From: Nocardioides insulae DSM 17944 | GTDB lineage: Bacteria > Actinomycetota > Actinomycetes > Propionibacteriales > Nocardioidaceae | Length of the DNA stretch: 64,000 nt | Reading direction: 5' to 3' | NCBI RefSeq assembly: GCF_000422825.1 | Contig: NZ_AUGU01000014.1 | Location: 486,842-550,841 of the forward strand | Shown: positions 27,157 to 36,457 of the stretch, piece by piece | How the letters are laid out: every line of letters starts with the position of its first letter | Position numbering within the stretch: position 1 is the first letter of the stretch | The notes under the pieces: generated by a model | What the model saw: only the letters and a program-made list of their open reading frames with translations | Database searches by the model: none | Told to the model about the DNA's origin: nothing | Made by a program: the position numbers and the translations under genes

Positions 27157-28229
27157 AGCGCGCTCACCATCCGTCGGCGCACCAGCCAGATCAGGGCGGG
27201 GCCGCCCAGGAACGCGGTGACGATCCCGACCGGCACCTCGCCGGGCCACATGATCACCCGTCCGATGATGTCGGAGACCAGCAGGAGGATCGGTGCCAGC
27301 AGGAAGGAGAGGGTCATGATCCAGCGCTGGTCGGGGCCGGTGAGCCAGCGGGCGGCGTGCGGGATCATCAGGCCCACGAAGGCGATCGGGCCGGCGATGG
27401 CGGTGGCGCCGCCGGCCAGCAGGGTGATGACGAGGATGGCGCCGCCTCGGGTCCAGGCGACCGAAGCACCCAGGGAGGCGGCGCGGTCCTCGCCGAGGGC
27501 GAGTGCATTGAGCGACCCCCCGAGGAGCAGGGCGACCAGCACACCGAGCGCGAGGAAGGGGAGCGCCGGCACGATCACGTCCCAGCCCCGGTCCCGCAAG
27601 GAGCCGGCCTCCCAGGCCTGGAGTGCGGTGAAGCGCTCGGGATCGGAGAGGCGGATCGCGGAGATCATGCCGGCGAGGACGGCGCTGAAGGCGACCCCGG
27701 CCAGCAGCAGCTGCTCCGGGCGAGGACTGCGGACCCCCAGCGAGCCGACGACGAACACGGCGCAGGTGGTGAGGAAGGCGCCCACCAGGGCGAACCACAC
27801 GTAGCCGGACGGCTCCGTGACCCCGAGGAACGCCACGGAGATCGCCACCGCGAAGCCGGCCCCCGAGTTCACCCCGAGCACGCCCGGCTCGGCGAGGGGG
27901 TTGCGGGTCAGGGCCTGGATCACGGCCCCGGCCACGCCGAGGGCGGCGCCGACGACCAGGCCGGCGACGGTGCGGGGGAGTCGCAGGTCGACCACTGCGG
28001 CCCGGTCCGGTCCCGACACCTCGCCCCCGGTGAGGGCCGCCCACACGTCGGAGGGGGGCACCGGCCGCGAACCGATGGCGAGGCTGGCGATCACGACCGC
28101 CGCCAGCAACAGGACGGCGAGGACGGCAGCGACCCGTCGGCGGGTACGCCGACCACCGGGCGAGCCAGCCGCGCCCTCGGCGGCCGGGGGCCGGCCTCGG
28201 GAGGCCGGAGCTGACGTCGTTGGTGCCAC
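27153..28229 (-). CDS. Iron-siderophore ABC transporter permease (FecCD family), first
   Basis: Permease of 358 residues. A basic, Pro/Ala-rich leader of about 35 residues precedes the first helix (VAAVLAVLLLAAVVIASLAI). Family blocks are LRLPRTVAGLVVGAALGVAG, RNPLAEPGVLGVNSGAGFAV and GPIAFVGLMIPHAARWL. GTG start at 28229 with GAGGAGA seven bases upstream. First gene of the three-gene minus operon; the promoter region contains the IdeR/DtxR box, so iron repression is expected. Confidence 0.94.
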   Translation of the reverse strand: MAPTTSAPASRGRPPAAEGAAGSPGGRRTRRRVAAVLAVLLLAAVVIASLAIGSRPVPPSDVWAALTGGEVSGPDRAAVVDLRLPRTVAGLVVGAALGVAGAVIQALTRNPLAEPGVLGVNSGAGFAVAISVAFLGVTEPSGYVWFALVGAFLTTCAVFVVGSLGVRSPRPEQLLLAGVAFSAVLAGMISAIRLSDPERFTALQAWEAGSLRDRGWDVIVPALPFLALGVLVALLLGGSLNALALGEDRAASLGASVAWTRGGAILVITLLAGGATAIAGPIAFVGLMIPHAARWLTGPDQRWIMTLSFLLAPILLLVSDIIGRVIMWPGEVPVGIVTAFLGGPALIWLVRRRMVSAL

Positions 28230-28249
28230 GACTCTCCTCGATCAGACGG

Positions 28250-28263
28250 TTAGGCTAGCCTAA
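28250..28263. promoter_or_regulatory. IdeR/DtxR-type iron box
   Basis: Perfect 14-bp palindrome TTAGGCTAGCCTAA, matching the core of the actinobacterial IdeR/DtxR operator. It lies between the divergent permease (start 28229) and binding-protein (start 28353) genes and can control both. Repression under iron-replete conditions is expected from family knowledge. Confidence 0.9.
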
Positions 28264-28352
28264 TCCACAGGGGCGGGCGGTCGTCGTCGAGCCCTCCCTT
28301 GCATGTTCCCCGAGATCACCGGCATCCGCCGCATCGAAGAAGGTCGTTCCCC

Positions 28353-29345
28353 GTGAAGAAGCTCGTCGCCGTCCTGCCCGTATCCGTCCTCGCCCTGAGT
28401 GTCCTGAGCGCCTGCGGGGATGGTGACAGCGACGATGACGGCGCCACCACAGCGGGCGGGGGCAGCGGTGCCTTCCCGGTGCAGGTCGAGACCAAGTTCG
28501 GCGAGGTGACGGTCGAGGAGGAGCCGAAGCGCGTGGTGGCACTCGGCTGGGGTGACGCGGAGGTCGCGCTCGAGCTGGGTGTCGAACCGGTCGGCGCCTC
28601 GGACTGGCTCGGGTGGGGTGGCGAAGGAGTGGGCCCCTGGTCCCAGGGCTACACCGAGCCCCCCGAGATCATCGAGACCCTGGAGCCCAGCTACGAGCAG
28701 ATCGCCGCCCTCGAGCCCGATCTGATCCTTGACGTCCGCAGCTCCGGGGAGCAGGAGCGCTACGACCGGCTCTCCTCGATCGCGCCGACGATCGGCGTAC
28801 CCGAGGACGGCGAGAACTACCTCGTCGACTCGGATGACCAGGTCGAGATGATCTCCGAGGCGCTCGGCAAGAGCTCGGAGGGCGATGCGCTGCTGGCCGA
28901 CGCCGACGCCGCCTTCGAGAAGGCCGCGGACGCCCATCCCGAGTGGGACGATCAGACCGTCACCGTGTCCTCCCGGACCAGCGAGGGTTGGGGTGCGTAC
29001 ACCGAGGGCAACAGCCGGGTCGACTTCATGGAGGAGCTCGGCTTCGAGCTCTCCCCGAAGGTGGCGGCGATGGAGCCCAACTCCGGTGGGTTCTCCGCGG
29101 ACGTGTCTGACGAGCAGCTGGACCTGCTCGACGCCGACCTGCTGCTCGGCACCCCGATCTTCATCGAGGCCAGCGAGATCACCGACGATCCGCAGTGGAA
29201 GGCGATCCCCGCGGTGAAGGACGGCCGCTCGATCCTGCTCGACGGCGCACTCTCCCAGGCATTCGCCGAGGGCACCCCCGCCGCCCAGGAGTATGCCATC
29301 GACCAGCTGGTGCCCATGATCGAGGACACCGGCGTCGGTCAGTGA
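28353..29345 (+). CDS. Iron-siderophore-binding lipoprotein
   Basis: Extracellular binding protein of 330 residues, FecB/FhuD class. The leader VKKLVAVLPVSVLALSVL ends in the lipobox LSAC, followed by an acidic linker (GDGDSDDDG). The mature part has TVEEEPKRVVALGWGDAEV and LEPDLILDV, typical of the periplasmic-binding fold with a single long helix. GTG at 28353 is preferred to an upstream ATG because it begins the leader. Divergent from the permease/ATPase operon and controlled by the shared iron box. Confidence 0.93.
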   Translation: MKKLVAVLPVSVLALSVLSACGDGDSDDDGATTAGGGSGAFPVQVETKFGEVTVEEEPKRVVALGWGDAEVALELGVEPVGASDWLGWGGEGVGPWSQGYTEPPEIIETLEPSYEQIAALEPDLILDVRSSGEQERYDRLSSIAPTIGVPEDGENYLVDSDDQVEMISEALGKSSEGDALLADADAAFEKAADAHPEWDDQTVTVSSRTSEGWGAYTEGNSRVDFMEELGFELSPKVAAMEPNSGGFSADVSDEQLDLLDADLLLGTPIFIEASEITDDPQWKAIPAVKDGRSILLDGALSQAFAEGTPAAQEYAIDQLVPMIEDTGVGQ

Positions 29346-29377
29346 CCGCTGCGGTGACCGCCGCCTGAGCCACCCCG

Positions 29378-29422
29378 CGCCGGCCGAGCTCCCCGGACAA
29401 CCCCGGAGTGGTTCGGCCGGCG
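29378..29422. terminator. Hairpin between convergent genes
   Basis: Arms CGCCGGCCGA and TCGGCCGGCG with inner pairing CTCCCCGG/CCGGAG. It lies between the binding-protein gene and the minus-strand ABC1 kinase gene and may stop both. Confidence 0.65.
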
Positions 29423-29435
29423 TACGGAGGCGGGA

Positions 29436-30797
29436 TCAGGTCGCGAAACCGGGGAGGCAGTCCGCCATGATGCTGCGCACCGGCACCTCGGCGCCGAGCT
29501 GGCTCAGCACCCCGAGACCGGCGATCCAGGTGCGGTGGATCAGGAGGTAGGACGGCGGCAGGTTGAGTCGCAGGGCGGCGGTGTAGCCCGGGGAGCGGGG
29601 GTCGTTGATCCGGTTGAACTCCTGCCGCATCCACCCGCGGCTGAACACGAAGGTCTCCTCCTCGGCCGGCACCACGAAGGGGCGGAGGAACTCCAGCAGT
29701 TGGGCCGCGTCGATCCGCACCTTGTCCCGGACGAAGCCCTCCTCGCGCAGCCCGGTCTCCAAGGCGGCGGTGTCGCCCTCGATCGCGAGCCGGATCAGTC
29801 GGCCCATGGCCGAGGGGAACGCGTGCCCGGGGAGCCGGGCGACCGCGCCGTAGTCGAGCACACCGAGGCGTCCCGGGGTGCCGTCCTCGTGCGGCAGTAG
29901 CCGGTAGTTGCCCGGGTGGGGGTCGGCATGCAGCATGCCGGTGCGGCCCGGACCGGAGAACAGGAACCGGGCGAACAGGGCGCCGTAGTGGTCGCGCTCC
30001 TCCTGGGTGCCCTGGTCGATCACCTGGGCCAGGGAGGCCGGGCTGTCCATCCAGGTCGTGATCAAGGTGGTGGGGCCCACGGCGACGACCGAGGGCACCA
30101 CGATGTCCGGGTCGTCCCGGAAACCCACCTCGAAGGCGCGCTGGGCGGCGGCCTCGAGGTCGTAGTCGAGCTCCTCCATCACCCTGGTGCGCAACTCGTC
30201 CACCAGCGCACGGACGTCCATCCCCGGCACGAGGGGCCCCATCGTGCGTGCCACCCGGGAGAGCTGCTTGAGATCGCTGGCCAGGGCGTCGCCGGCGTGG
30301 GGGTACTGCACCTTCACGGCGACCTCACGCGGCTCCTCGCCGGGCGCGTCCACCCAGCGGCCGCGGTGCACCTGGCCGATGGACGCCGCGGCGGTGGGAG
30401 CACCGTCGAGACGGATCAGCCGCTCGGGCCAGTCCGGTCCGAGATCGGCGGTGAGGATGTCGCGCACGGTCTGGGTCGGCATCGGGGGAGCGGAGTCCTG
30501 GAGCCGGGTGAGCTGCGCGCGGTACGGCGCGGCGTACTGCTCCGGGATGGCGGCCTCGAGCACCGAGAGCATCTGCCCGAACTTCATCGCTCCACCCTTG
30601 AGCTCGCCCAGGGTGCGGAAGAGCTGCTCGGCGGTGCGCTGCTGGATCTCGGTGACGACCAGCTCGGCGGGCTGCCCGCCCAGCCGCTTGCCGAGTCCGA
30701 GGGCCTGGCGTCCGGCGTAGGTCAGCGGCAGCGAGGCCAGTCGAGCGGTGCGGGCCGCGGCTCGCCGGGGTAGCTCACCCATCCCGCCGTCGCTCAT
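29436..30797 (-). CDS. ABC1/UbiB-family atypical kinase
   Basis: Protein of 453 residues in the ABC1/ADCK/UbiB family. The diagnostic KxGQ motif is in GGAMKFGQMLS, the Ala-rich nucleotide loop in AAASIGQVHRGRW, the catalytic loop in HADPHPGNYRL, and the metal motif in VLDYGAV (DYG in place of DFG). The start at ATG 30797 (MSDGGMGELPRR) is chosen; a short upstream extension is possible. No membrane helix is obvious. In bacteria the family is linked to quinone or isoprenoid lipid metabolism; the role here is not shown by neighbours. Downstream of msrA, separated by a hairpin. Confidence 0.9.
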   Translation of the reverse strand: MSDGGMGELPRRAAARTARLASLPLTYAGRQALGLGKRLGGQPAELVVTEIQQRTAEQLFRTLGELKGGAMKFGQMLSVLEAAIPEQYAAPYRAQLTRLQDSAPPMPTQTVRDILTADLGPDWPERLIRLDGAPTAAASIGQVHRGRWVDAPGEEPREVAVKVQYPHAGDALASDLKQLSRVARTMGPLVPGMDVRALVDELRTRVMEELDYDLEAAAQRAFEVGFRDDPDIVVPSVVAVGPTTLITTWMDSPASLAQVIDQGTQEERDHYGALFARFLFSGPGRTGMLHADPHPGNYRLLPHEDGTPGRLGVLDYGAVARLPGHAFPSAMGRLIRLAIEGDTAALETGLREEGFVRDKVRIDAAQLLEFLRPFVVPAEEETFVFSRGWMRQEFNRINDPRSPGYTAALRLNLPPSYLLIHRTWIAGLGVLSQLGAEVPVRSIMADCLPGFAT

Positions 30798-30845
30798 GTC
30801 CACCAGTGTGGCTGACCGCGCCAACCCGGGCGCCGACCCCGGGGA

Positions 30846-30866
30846 CCCCGATCGTGTCGATCGGGG
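30846..30866 (-). terminator. Hairpin terminator after msrA
   Basis: Perfect 9-bp stem CCCCGATCG/CGATCGGGG with loop TGT, located 34-54 bases downstream of the msrA stop on the minus strand and before the ABC1 kinase gene. Confidence 0.65.
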
Positions 30867-30899
30867 CCCTCGACCGGCGCCCTCGACCGGCGCGTGCGC

Positions 30900-31544
30900 T
30901 CAGGCCCCGGTGGGGAAGGGGACGCCGGTGTTGGCGTGACAGCGGTAGCCGTGCGGGACCCGGTCGAGGTACTGCTGATGGTCCTGCTCGGCGTAGTAGT
31001 AGGTCGGAGCCTCCCGGATCTCGGTGGTGATCTCGCCGAGGCCGCGCCGGGCCAGTTCGGCGGCGTACCGATCGGTGAGGTCGCGCGCGACCGCCTCCTG
31101 CTCTGGAGAGGTGTAATAGAGGGCGGAGCGGTACTGGGTGCCGACGTCGTTGCCCTGACGCATCCCCTGGGTGGGGTCGTGCACCTCGAAGAACCGCTTG
31201 ACCAGGTCGGCGTAGCTCACCGTCGACGGGTCGAACACCACGCGCACGGCCTCGGTGTGGTTGGTCTGGCCGCTGCACACCTCCTCATACGACGGGTGCG
31301 GGGTGGTGCCGCCCTGGTAGCCGACCGAGGTGGACCACACGCCCGGGGTCTGCCAGAACATCTCCTCGGCACCCCAGAAGCAGCCCAGCCCGAAGTAGGC
31401 GACCTCGTAGCCCTCCGGTGCCTCGTCGGTCACCAGGGGCGCGTCGAGCACCCGGTGGTGCTCGGCGAGCGGGAACCACCGCTCGGTGTGCCCGGGCAGG
31501 GTGCGCTCGTCGGGAACGAGTTCGACGGGACGGCGGTGGAACAC
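30900..31544 (-). CDS. msrA: Peptide methionine sulfoxide reductase A
   Basis: Repairs methionine-S-sulfoxide in proteins. The 214-residue chain has the active-site motif GLGCFWGAEE with nucleophile Cys55, followed by VGYQGG and the substrate block SGQTNHTEAV with YADLVKRFFEVHDPT. The C-terminal part has YYAEQDHQQYLDRVPHGY and a late Cys in YRCHANTG, fitting a recycling cysteine. GTG start with AGGAGG five bases upstream. Divergent from metB with about 100 bases between. Confidence 0.96.
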   Translation of the reverse strand: MFHRRPVELVPDERTLPGHTERWFPLAEHHRVLDAPLVTDEAPEGYEVAYFGLGCFWGAEEMFWQTPGVWSTSVGYQGGTTPHPSYEEVCSGQTNHTEAVRVVFDPSTVSYADLVKRFFEVHDPTQGMRQGNDVGTQYRSALYYTSPEQEAVARDLTDRYAAELARRGLGEITTEIREAPTYYYAEQDHQQYLDRVPHGYRCHANTGVPFPTGA

Positions 31545-31646
31545 GACAACCTCCTGGAAGTGGCGGCGGGCGGGAGGACCCCGCTACCAGTCTCCAACAG
31601 CGGCCGGCCCGGATCCGTTCCCAGGTTCGGGGCCTACGGTAGTGCT

Positions 31647-32816
31647 GTGAGCAGCCAGGAGCAGGAGCATCTGAACGGCGCAGGCTTCGAGACCCGCGCG
31701 ATCCACGCCGGCTACGACCCCGACCCCACCACGGGGGCGGTGAATCCGCCGATCTACGCGACCTCGACCTACAAGCAGGACGGCGTGGGCGGCCTGCGCG
31801 GCGGCTATGAGTACAGCCGCTCGGCCAACCCCACCCGGACGGCGCTGGAGGGGGCCCTGGCGGCGGTGGAGGGCGGCACCCACGGGTTCGCCTTCGCCAG
31901 CGGCCTGGCCGCCGAGGACACCCTGATCCGGAGCCTCATGAAGCCCGGTGACCACCTGGTCATCCCCGACGACGCGTACGGCGGCACGTTCCGCCTCGTC
32001 GACAAGGTGGTCGCTGTGTGGGGTGTCGAGCACAGCCCGGCCGCGGTGCACGACGTCGCCGCCGTCGCCGAGGCGGTCCGGCCAGGCCAGACCCGGGTGG
32101 TCTGGGCGGAGACACCGACCAATCCGCTGCTCAACGTCGCCGACATCGCCGGGCTGGCCGAGATCGCCCACGCAGTTGGGGCACTGCTGGTCGTCGACAA
32201 CACCTTCGCCTCGCCGTACCTGCAGCAGCCGCTGGAGCTCGGGGCGGACGTGGTGGTGCACTCCACGACCAAGTACGTCGGCGGCCACTCCGACGTGGTG
32301 GGCGGCGCCCTGGTCGTGAAGGACGCCGAGCTGGCCGAGCGGATCGCCTTCCACCAGAACGCGATGGGTGCCGTCGCCGGTCCCTTCGACGCCTTCCTGA
32401 CCCACCGAGGGCTCAAGACCCTGGCTGTCCGGATGGAGCGGCACTGCGACAACGCGGAGCGGATCGCCGACTTCCTGACCAGCCACCCGGCGGTGGGAGA
32501 GGTGATCTATCCGGGACTGGAGACCCACCCGGGCCACGCCACCGCCGCCCGGCAGATGCGCCGCTTCGGCGGGATGGTGAGCTTCCGGGTCACCGCGGGG
32601 CGCGAGGCCGCGCTGCGAGTGTGCGAGCGCGCCCGGGTGTTCACCCTCGGCGAGTCGCTGGGCGGCGTCGAGAGCCTCGTCGAGCACCCCGGGCTGATGA
32701 CCCATGCGAGCGTGGCCGGCACCGACCTGGAGGTGCCCGACGACCTGGTCCGGCTCAGCGTGGGACTGGAGAGCGTCGAGGACCTGATCGCCGATCTCGA
32801 GCAGGCACTGGGCTGA
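31647..32816 (+). CDS. metB: Cystathionine gamma-synthase / trans-sulfuration PLP enzyme
   Basis: PLP fold-type I enzyme of 389 residues acting in methionine/cysteine interconversion (cystathionine gamma-synthase, possibly with gamma-lyase activity). The N-terminus FETRAIHAGYDPDPTTGAV is typical; YSRSANPTR and FASGLAAEDT precede the PLP lysine K209 in HSTTKYVGGHSD. C-terminal SLGGVESLVEHPGLMTHAS is conserved. GTG start at 31647; the frame extends upstream only across msrA. Together with cbs it gives both transsulfuration steps. Confidence 0.95.
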   Translation: MSSQEQEHLNGAGFETRAIHAGYDPDPTTGAVNPPIYATSTYKQDGVGGLRGGYEYSRSANPTRTALEGALAAVEGGTHGFAFASGLAAEDTLIRSLMKPGDHLVIPDDAYGGTFRLVDKVVAVWGVEHSPAAVHDVAAVAEAVRPGQTRVVWAETPTNPLLNVADIAGLAEIAHAVGALLVVDNTFASPYLQQPLELGADVVVHSTTKYVGGHSDVVGGALVVKDAELAERIAFHQNAMGAVAGPFDAFLTHRGLKTLAVRMERHCDNAERIADFLTSHPAVGEVIYPGLETHPGHATAARQMRRFGGMVSFRVTAGREAALRVCERARVFTLGESLGGVESLVEHPGLMTHASVAGTDLEVPDDLVRLSVGLESVEDLIADLEQALG

Positions 32817-32925
32817 GCCCCTGATCCGGCTGGATCGCGCCGCGCTCGCCGCTGCCGCTGGCGCGGCGGAGGCCGAACCAGCCATCCTGCCGCGGCGCCC
32901 ACGACCGCCCGACTAGCCTGTCCGG

Positions 32926-34419
32926 GTGAGTCCAGAAGAGCCCACGGACCGTCCCGATCAGCAGCCGGAGGAGTCGGCCCGGGCCGAGCCGCCCGCGCCT
33001 GAGCAGGAAGTACCGGCCGAGCAGCCCGAACACCTCGACCAGGACGAGCCGGGCGAGGACGTGGTGCCTGGGGCCGAGCCCGATGAGGCCGACGAGCCCC
33101 TCCGCCGCCTGCCGCGGATCCGGCGCCGCCGCGGCGCCACCGCCGAGGACATGGAGAGCTTCGCCTCGCGGCTCTTCGCGCAGTGGAACCAGCTCCGTGA
33201 GGAGCGCCAGGAACAGCTCGCCGCGCCGGTCGCCCCCTCCACCGCCGTACGCCGGGCGGAGCTGCCCTGGGGGGTGGACCTGGCCGCCCAGTGGGCGTGG
33301 CGTTTCCTGGTCATCGCGGCGGCGGGTCTGGTGCTGGCCTACGCGGTCGGCTACCTCAGCCTGGTGGTCGTCCCGGTGGTCCTGGCGGTGCTGATCTCGG
33401 CGCTCGGGACGCCGGTGGTGCAGCTGCTGCAGCGGATCGGGCTGCCCCGAGCGATCTCCTCGCTCCTGGTGGTCATCGGTGGGCTGGCGCTGGTGGTCGC
33501 GCTGCTGGTCTTCGCCGGCTCGCAGGTCGCGAACGGCAGCCAGGATCTGGCCGACTCCACCGTCCAGGGGCTCGGCCAGATCCGGGAGTGGCTGAAGAAC
33601 GGCCCGCTGCAGGCCTCGGAGTCGCAGATCAACGGCTATCTGGAGGACATCCAGGGAGCCATCCGGGAGTGGAGCGCGCAGGGTGACATCGTCGGCCAGG
33701 TGACCGAGGTGGGCACCGCGCTGACCCACGTGGTCGCCGGGCTGTTCATCACCATCTTCGCGGTCTACTTCTTCCTCGCCGACGGTGCCCGGATCTGGGC
33801 CTGGCTGGTGCGGCTCGCCCCGCGCGCCGCACGCCCGCGGATGGACAGCTCCGGTCAGGTCGCCTGGCTCTCGCTGACCCAGTACGTCCGGGCGACCATC
33901 GTGGTGGCGCTGGTCGACTCGGTCGGCATCATGCTCGTCGCTGCCGTCCTCCAGGTGCCCTTCGTGGCCGCGATCGGGGTGCTCGTCTTCCTCGGCGCGT
34001 TCGTGCCGATGGTCGGCGCCACGGTGGCCGGGGCCGTCGCCGTCCTGGTTGCTCTGGTCGACCAGGGCCTGCTGGTGGCGGTGCTCATGCTGGCCGGCGT
34101 CCTCGGCGTGCAGTTCGTGGAGTCCCACGGCCTGCAGCCGTTCCTGATGGGCAGGTGGGTCTCGGTGCACCCGCTGGCCATCATCTTGGCCATCGCCGCG
34201 GGCAGCATGATCGCGGGCATCGCCGGCGCACTGGTGGCCGTGCCCACCGTCGCCGCCCTGAACGCCGTGGTCACCCACCTCTCCGCGCAGGCCGAGTCCG
34301 TCGAGCGCGCCGTACCGGAGCCAGCAGGGGCGGGCGGGCCCGGCGGCCCCCGTGCCCCGGGAGCTCCGGGATCTTCTGGAGTCCGTGATGACCCGCGCGA
34401 AGGGGACCCCCATGAGTGA
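32926..34419 (+). CDS. AI-2E family permease
   Basis: Membrane protein of 497 residues of the AI-2E (UPF0118) family. An acidic, Pro/Glu-rich cytoplasmic tail fills residues 1-75. About eight helices follow, with family blocks GLFITIFAVYFFLADGARIW, LGAFVPMVGATVAGAVAVLV and VQFVESHGLQPFLMG. The C-terminal tail is Gly/Pro rich. Some relatives export autoinducer-2 or act as Na+/H+ antiporters, so the substrate is open. GTG start 32926. Its last codons overlap the ilvA start by eight bases. Confidence 0.9.
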   Translation: MSPEEPTDRPDQQPEESARAEPPAPEQEVPAEQPEHLDQDEPGEDVVPGAEPDEADEPLRRLPRIRRRRGATAEDMESFASRLFAQWNQLREERQEQLAAPVAPSTAVRRAELPWGVDLAAQWAWRFLVIAAAGLVLAYAVGYLSLVVVPVVLAVLISALGTPVVQLLQRIGLPRAISSLLVVIGGLALVVALLVFAGSQVANGSQDLADSTVQGLGQIREWLKNGPLQASESQINGYLEDIQGAIREWSAQGDIVGQVTEVGTALTHVVAGLFITIFAVYFFLADGARIWAWLVRLAPRAARPRMDSSGQVAWLSLTQYVRATIVVALVDSVGIMLVAAVLQVPFVAAIGVLVFLGAFVPMVGATVAGAVAVLVALVDQGLLVAVLMLAGVLGVQFVESHGLQPFLMGRWVSVHPLAIILAIAAGSMIAGIAGALVAVPTVAALNAVVTHLSAQAESVERAVPEPAGAGGPGGPRAPGAPGSSGVRDDPREGDPHE

Positions 34420-35653
34420 GACGACCTCCGCCCCCGACCCGACCGCCGACGTCGGGCTGGCCGACATCCGTGCGGCCCGCGAGGTGCTGCGCGGGTTCAC
34501 GGCGTTGACGCCGGTGCAGAGCTCCCGCTGGCTCACCGAGGTGACGGGGTGCCCGGTGAACCTGAAGTGCGAGAACCTCCAGCGGACCGGCTCGTTCAAG
34601 CCCCGGGGCGCGTACCTGCGGATGAGTCGGCTCAGCGAGGAGCAGCGTGCCGGGGGCGTGGTCGCGGCCAGCGCGGGCAACCACGCGCAAGGCGTGGCGC
34701 TGGCGGCCCGCGAGCTCGGCATCCGGGCCCGGGTCTACATGCCCAAGGGCGCGCCGATCCCGAAGGAGAACGCCACCCGCGGCTACGGCGCCGAGGTGGT
34801 GTTCCACGGCGGCTCGGTCGACGAGGCCCTCACCGCGGCCCAGGCGTACGCCGAGGAGTCGGGCGCGGTGCTGATCCACCCGTTCGACCATCGCGACATC
34901 GTCGCGGGCCAGGGCACGGTCGGCCTCGAGCTGCTCGAGCAGGTGCCCGAGGTCCGTACGGTGCTGGTCCCCTTGGGCGGGGGAGGCCTGCTGGCGGGCA
35001 TCGCGATCGCGGTGAAGAGCATCGATCCGAGCATCCGGGTGGTGGGCGTCCAGGCGGCGGGCGCGGCGGCGTATCCCCGATCCCTCGCCGAGGGGCGCCC
35101 CGTCGCGCTGGAGCAGATGGCGACGATGGCCGACGGGATCAAGGTCGGCCGACCCGGAGAGGTGCCCTTCGCCGCCGTACGCCGCTATGTCGACGAGATC
35201 CTCACCGTGGACGAGGAGGCCCTCTCCCGCGCCCTGCTCGCCCTGGTCGAGCGGGCCAAGCTGGTGGTCGAACCCGCCGGGGCGGCCGGGGTCGCCGCCC
35301 TGATGCAGGCGCCGGGGCAGTTCGAGGGCCCGGTGGTCACGGTGCTCTCCGGCGGCAACATCGACCCGCTCCTGCTGGGGAAGGTGATTCGGCACGGGCT
35401 CGCCGCGGGCGGCCGGTACGTCACCTTGCAGGTGACCATCTCCGATGCGGCGGGCAGCCTGGCGCGGCTGCTCGGCCAGATCGGGGAGGCAGGCGCCAGC
35501 GTGCTCGAGGTGGTGCACGCCCGCACCTCCCCGACGCTGCCGATCGACGCGGTCGACGTCCGCCTGCAGTTGGAGACCCGGGGTGAGGCGCACGCCGAGG
35601 GGCTGGTGCGCAAGCTCGACCAGCAGGGCTACGACGTGGTGCGGACCGAGTAG
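34412..35653 (+). CDS. ilvA: Threonine ammonia-lyase (threonine dehydratase)
   Basis: PLP enzyme of 413 residues converting threonine to 2-oxobutyrate. The PLP lysine is K63 in GSFKPRGAYLRM; the phosphate-binding glycines are in LVPLGGGGLLAG; KCENLQRTG and ASAGNHAQGVA are conserved. A C-terminal ACT-like domain (about 335-413, VTISDAAGSLARLLGQIGEA) suggests feedback control. ATG at 34412 has AAGGGGA seven bases upstream and overlaps the permease stop; a longer frame is less likely. The length fits the single-ACT form, so biosynthetic or catabolic use is not settled. Confidence 0.94.
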   Translation: MSETTSAPDPTADVGLADIRAAREVLRGFTALTPVQSSRWLTEVTGCPVNLKCENLQRTGSFKPRGAYLRMSRLSEEQRAGGVVAASAGNHAQGVALAARELGIRARVYMPKGAPIPKENATRGYGAEVVFHGGSVDEALTAAQAYAEESGAVLIHPFDHRDIVAGQGTVGLELLEQVPEVRTVLVPLGGGGLLAGIAIAVKSIDPSIRVVGVQAAGAAAYPRSLAEGRPVALEQMATMADGIKVGRPGEVPFAAVRRYVDEILTVDEEALSRALLALVERAKLVVEPAGAAGVAALMQAPGQFEGPVVTVLSGGNIDPLLLGKVIRHGLAAGGRYVTLQVTISDAAGSLARLLGQIGEAGASVLEVVHARTSPTLPIDAVDVRLQLETRGEAHAEGLVRKLDQQGYDVVRTE

Positions 35654-35862
35654 TCGGATCCCAGCGGACGGTCGAAAACCGCGCCCGTTCAGGGCCGCTT
35701 TGTTACAGTTGAGGATCTGACAGTCCGCAGGGCCGTCGTGGGGACGTGCCCGCCGACCGATTCGCTACTGGCGTACACGCTTCCACCCATCGCCTGGCAC
35801 ATCCGGCCACGAGCCGGGGGCCTGGCGATGCTCTGCATCCAGCCCAGGAGGAGTTCCTTCCC

Positions 35863-36369
35863 ATGACCCAGTCGACCGACCAGGCTGCCGTCTGGCTCGC
35901 GCAGTCCGCCTTCGACAAGCTGTCCGCCGAGTTGGAGGACATGAAGGGTCCGCAGCGACAGAAGATCGTCGACGAGATCAGCGCGGCCCGCGACGAGGGT
36001 GACCTCAAGGAGAACGGCGGCTACCACGCGGCTCGAGAGTTGCAGGGTCGCCTCGAGGGCGAGATCACCCAGCTCGAGGCGCTGCTCCGCAAGGCCGACA
36101 CCTCCGCGCCGGTCGACGACGGCATCGTCGGCCCGGGCAAGGTCGTCACCTTCAAGTTCGAGGGCGATGACGACGACGAGGCCGAGACCCGCCTGATCGC
36201 CTCGCTGGAGATGAAGGACTTCTCCGGTGGTCTCGAGATCTCCTCGGCCGCCTCGCCGATCGGCGCCGCGCTGCTCGGCGCGAGCGCGGGCGACACCGTC
36301 TCCTACGAGGGCCCCAACGGCCGCTCCCTCGCCGTCGAGGTGCTCAAGGTCGAGCTGTTCCAGGGCTGA
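35863..36369 (+). CDS. greA: Transcription elongation factor GreA
   Basis: Rescues backtracked RNA polymerase by stimulating transcript cleavage. At 168 residues it has the N-terminal coiled coil with the tip motif EGDLKENGGYHAARE, where the acidic Asp/Glu pair acts at the polymerase active site, and the C-terminal FKBP-like domain ending SYEGPNGRSLAVEVLKVELF. Start ATG 35863 with AGGAGGAG upstream; the longer frame upstream is leader. The order greA/DUF4307/mca is conserved with mycobacteria. Confidence 0.96.
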   Translation: MTQSTDQAAVWLAQSAFDKLSAELEDMKGPQRQKIVDEISAARDEGDLKENGGYHAARELQGRLEGEITQLEALLRKADTSAPVDDGIVGPGKVVTFKFEGDDDDEAETRLIASLEMKDFSGGLEISSAASPIGAALLGASAGDTVSYEGPNGRSLAVEVLKVELFQG

Positions 36370-36393
36370 GCGCCACCTCGCCGCCCTCATCCT

Positions 36394-36426
36394 CGACGCC
36401 GGCGCCCCGCTGGGGTGCCGGCGTCG
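36394..36426. terminator. Hairpin terminator after greA
   Basis: Arms CGACGCCGGC and GCCGGCGTCG with inner GCCCC/GGGGT around loop GCT, between greA and the convergent DUF4307 gene. Confidence 0.75.
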
Positions 36427-36457
36427 ACGTGTGTCCGAGTCGGGGAGGAGCGCCGGC

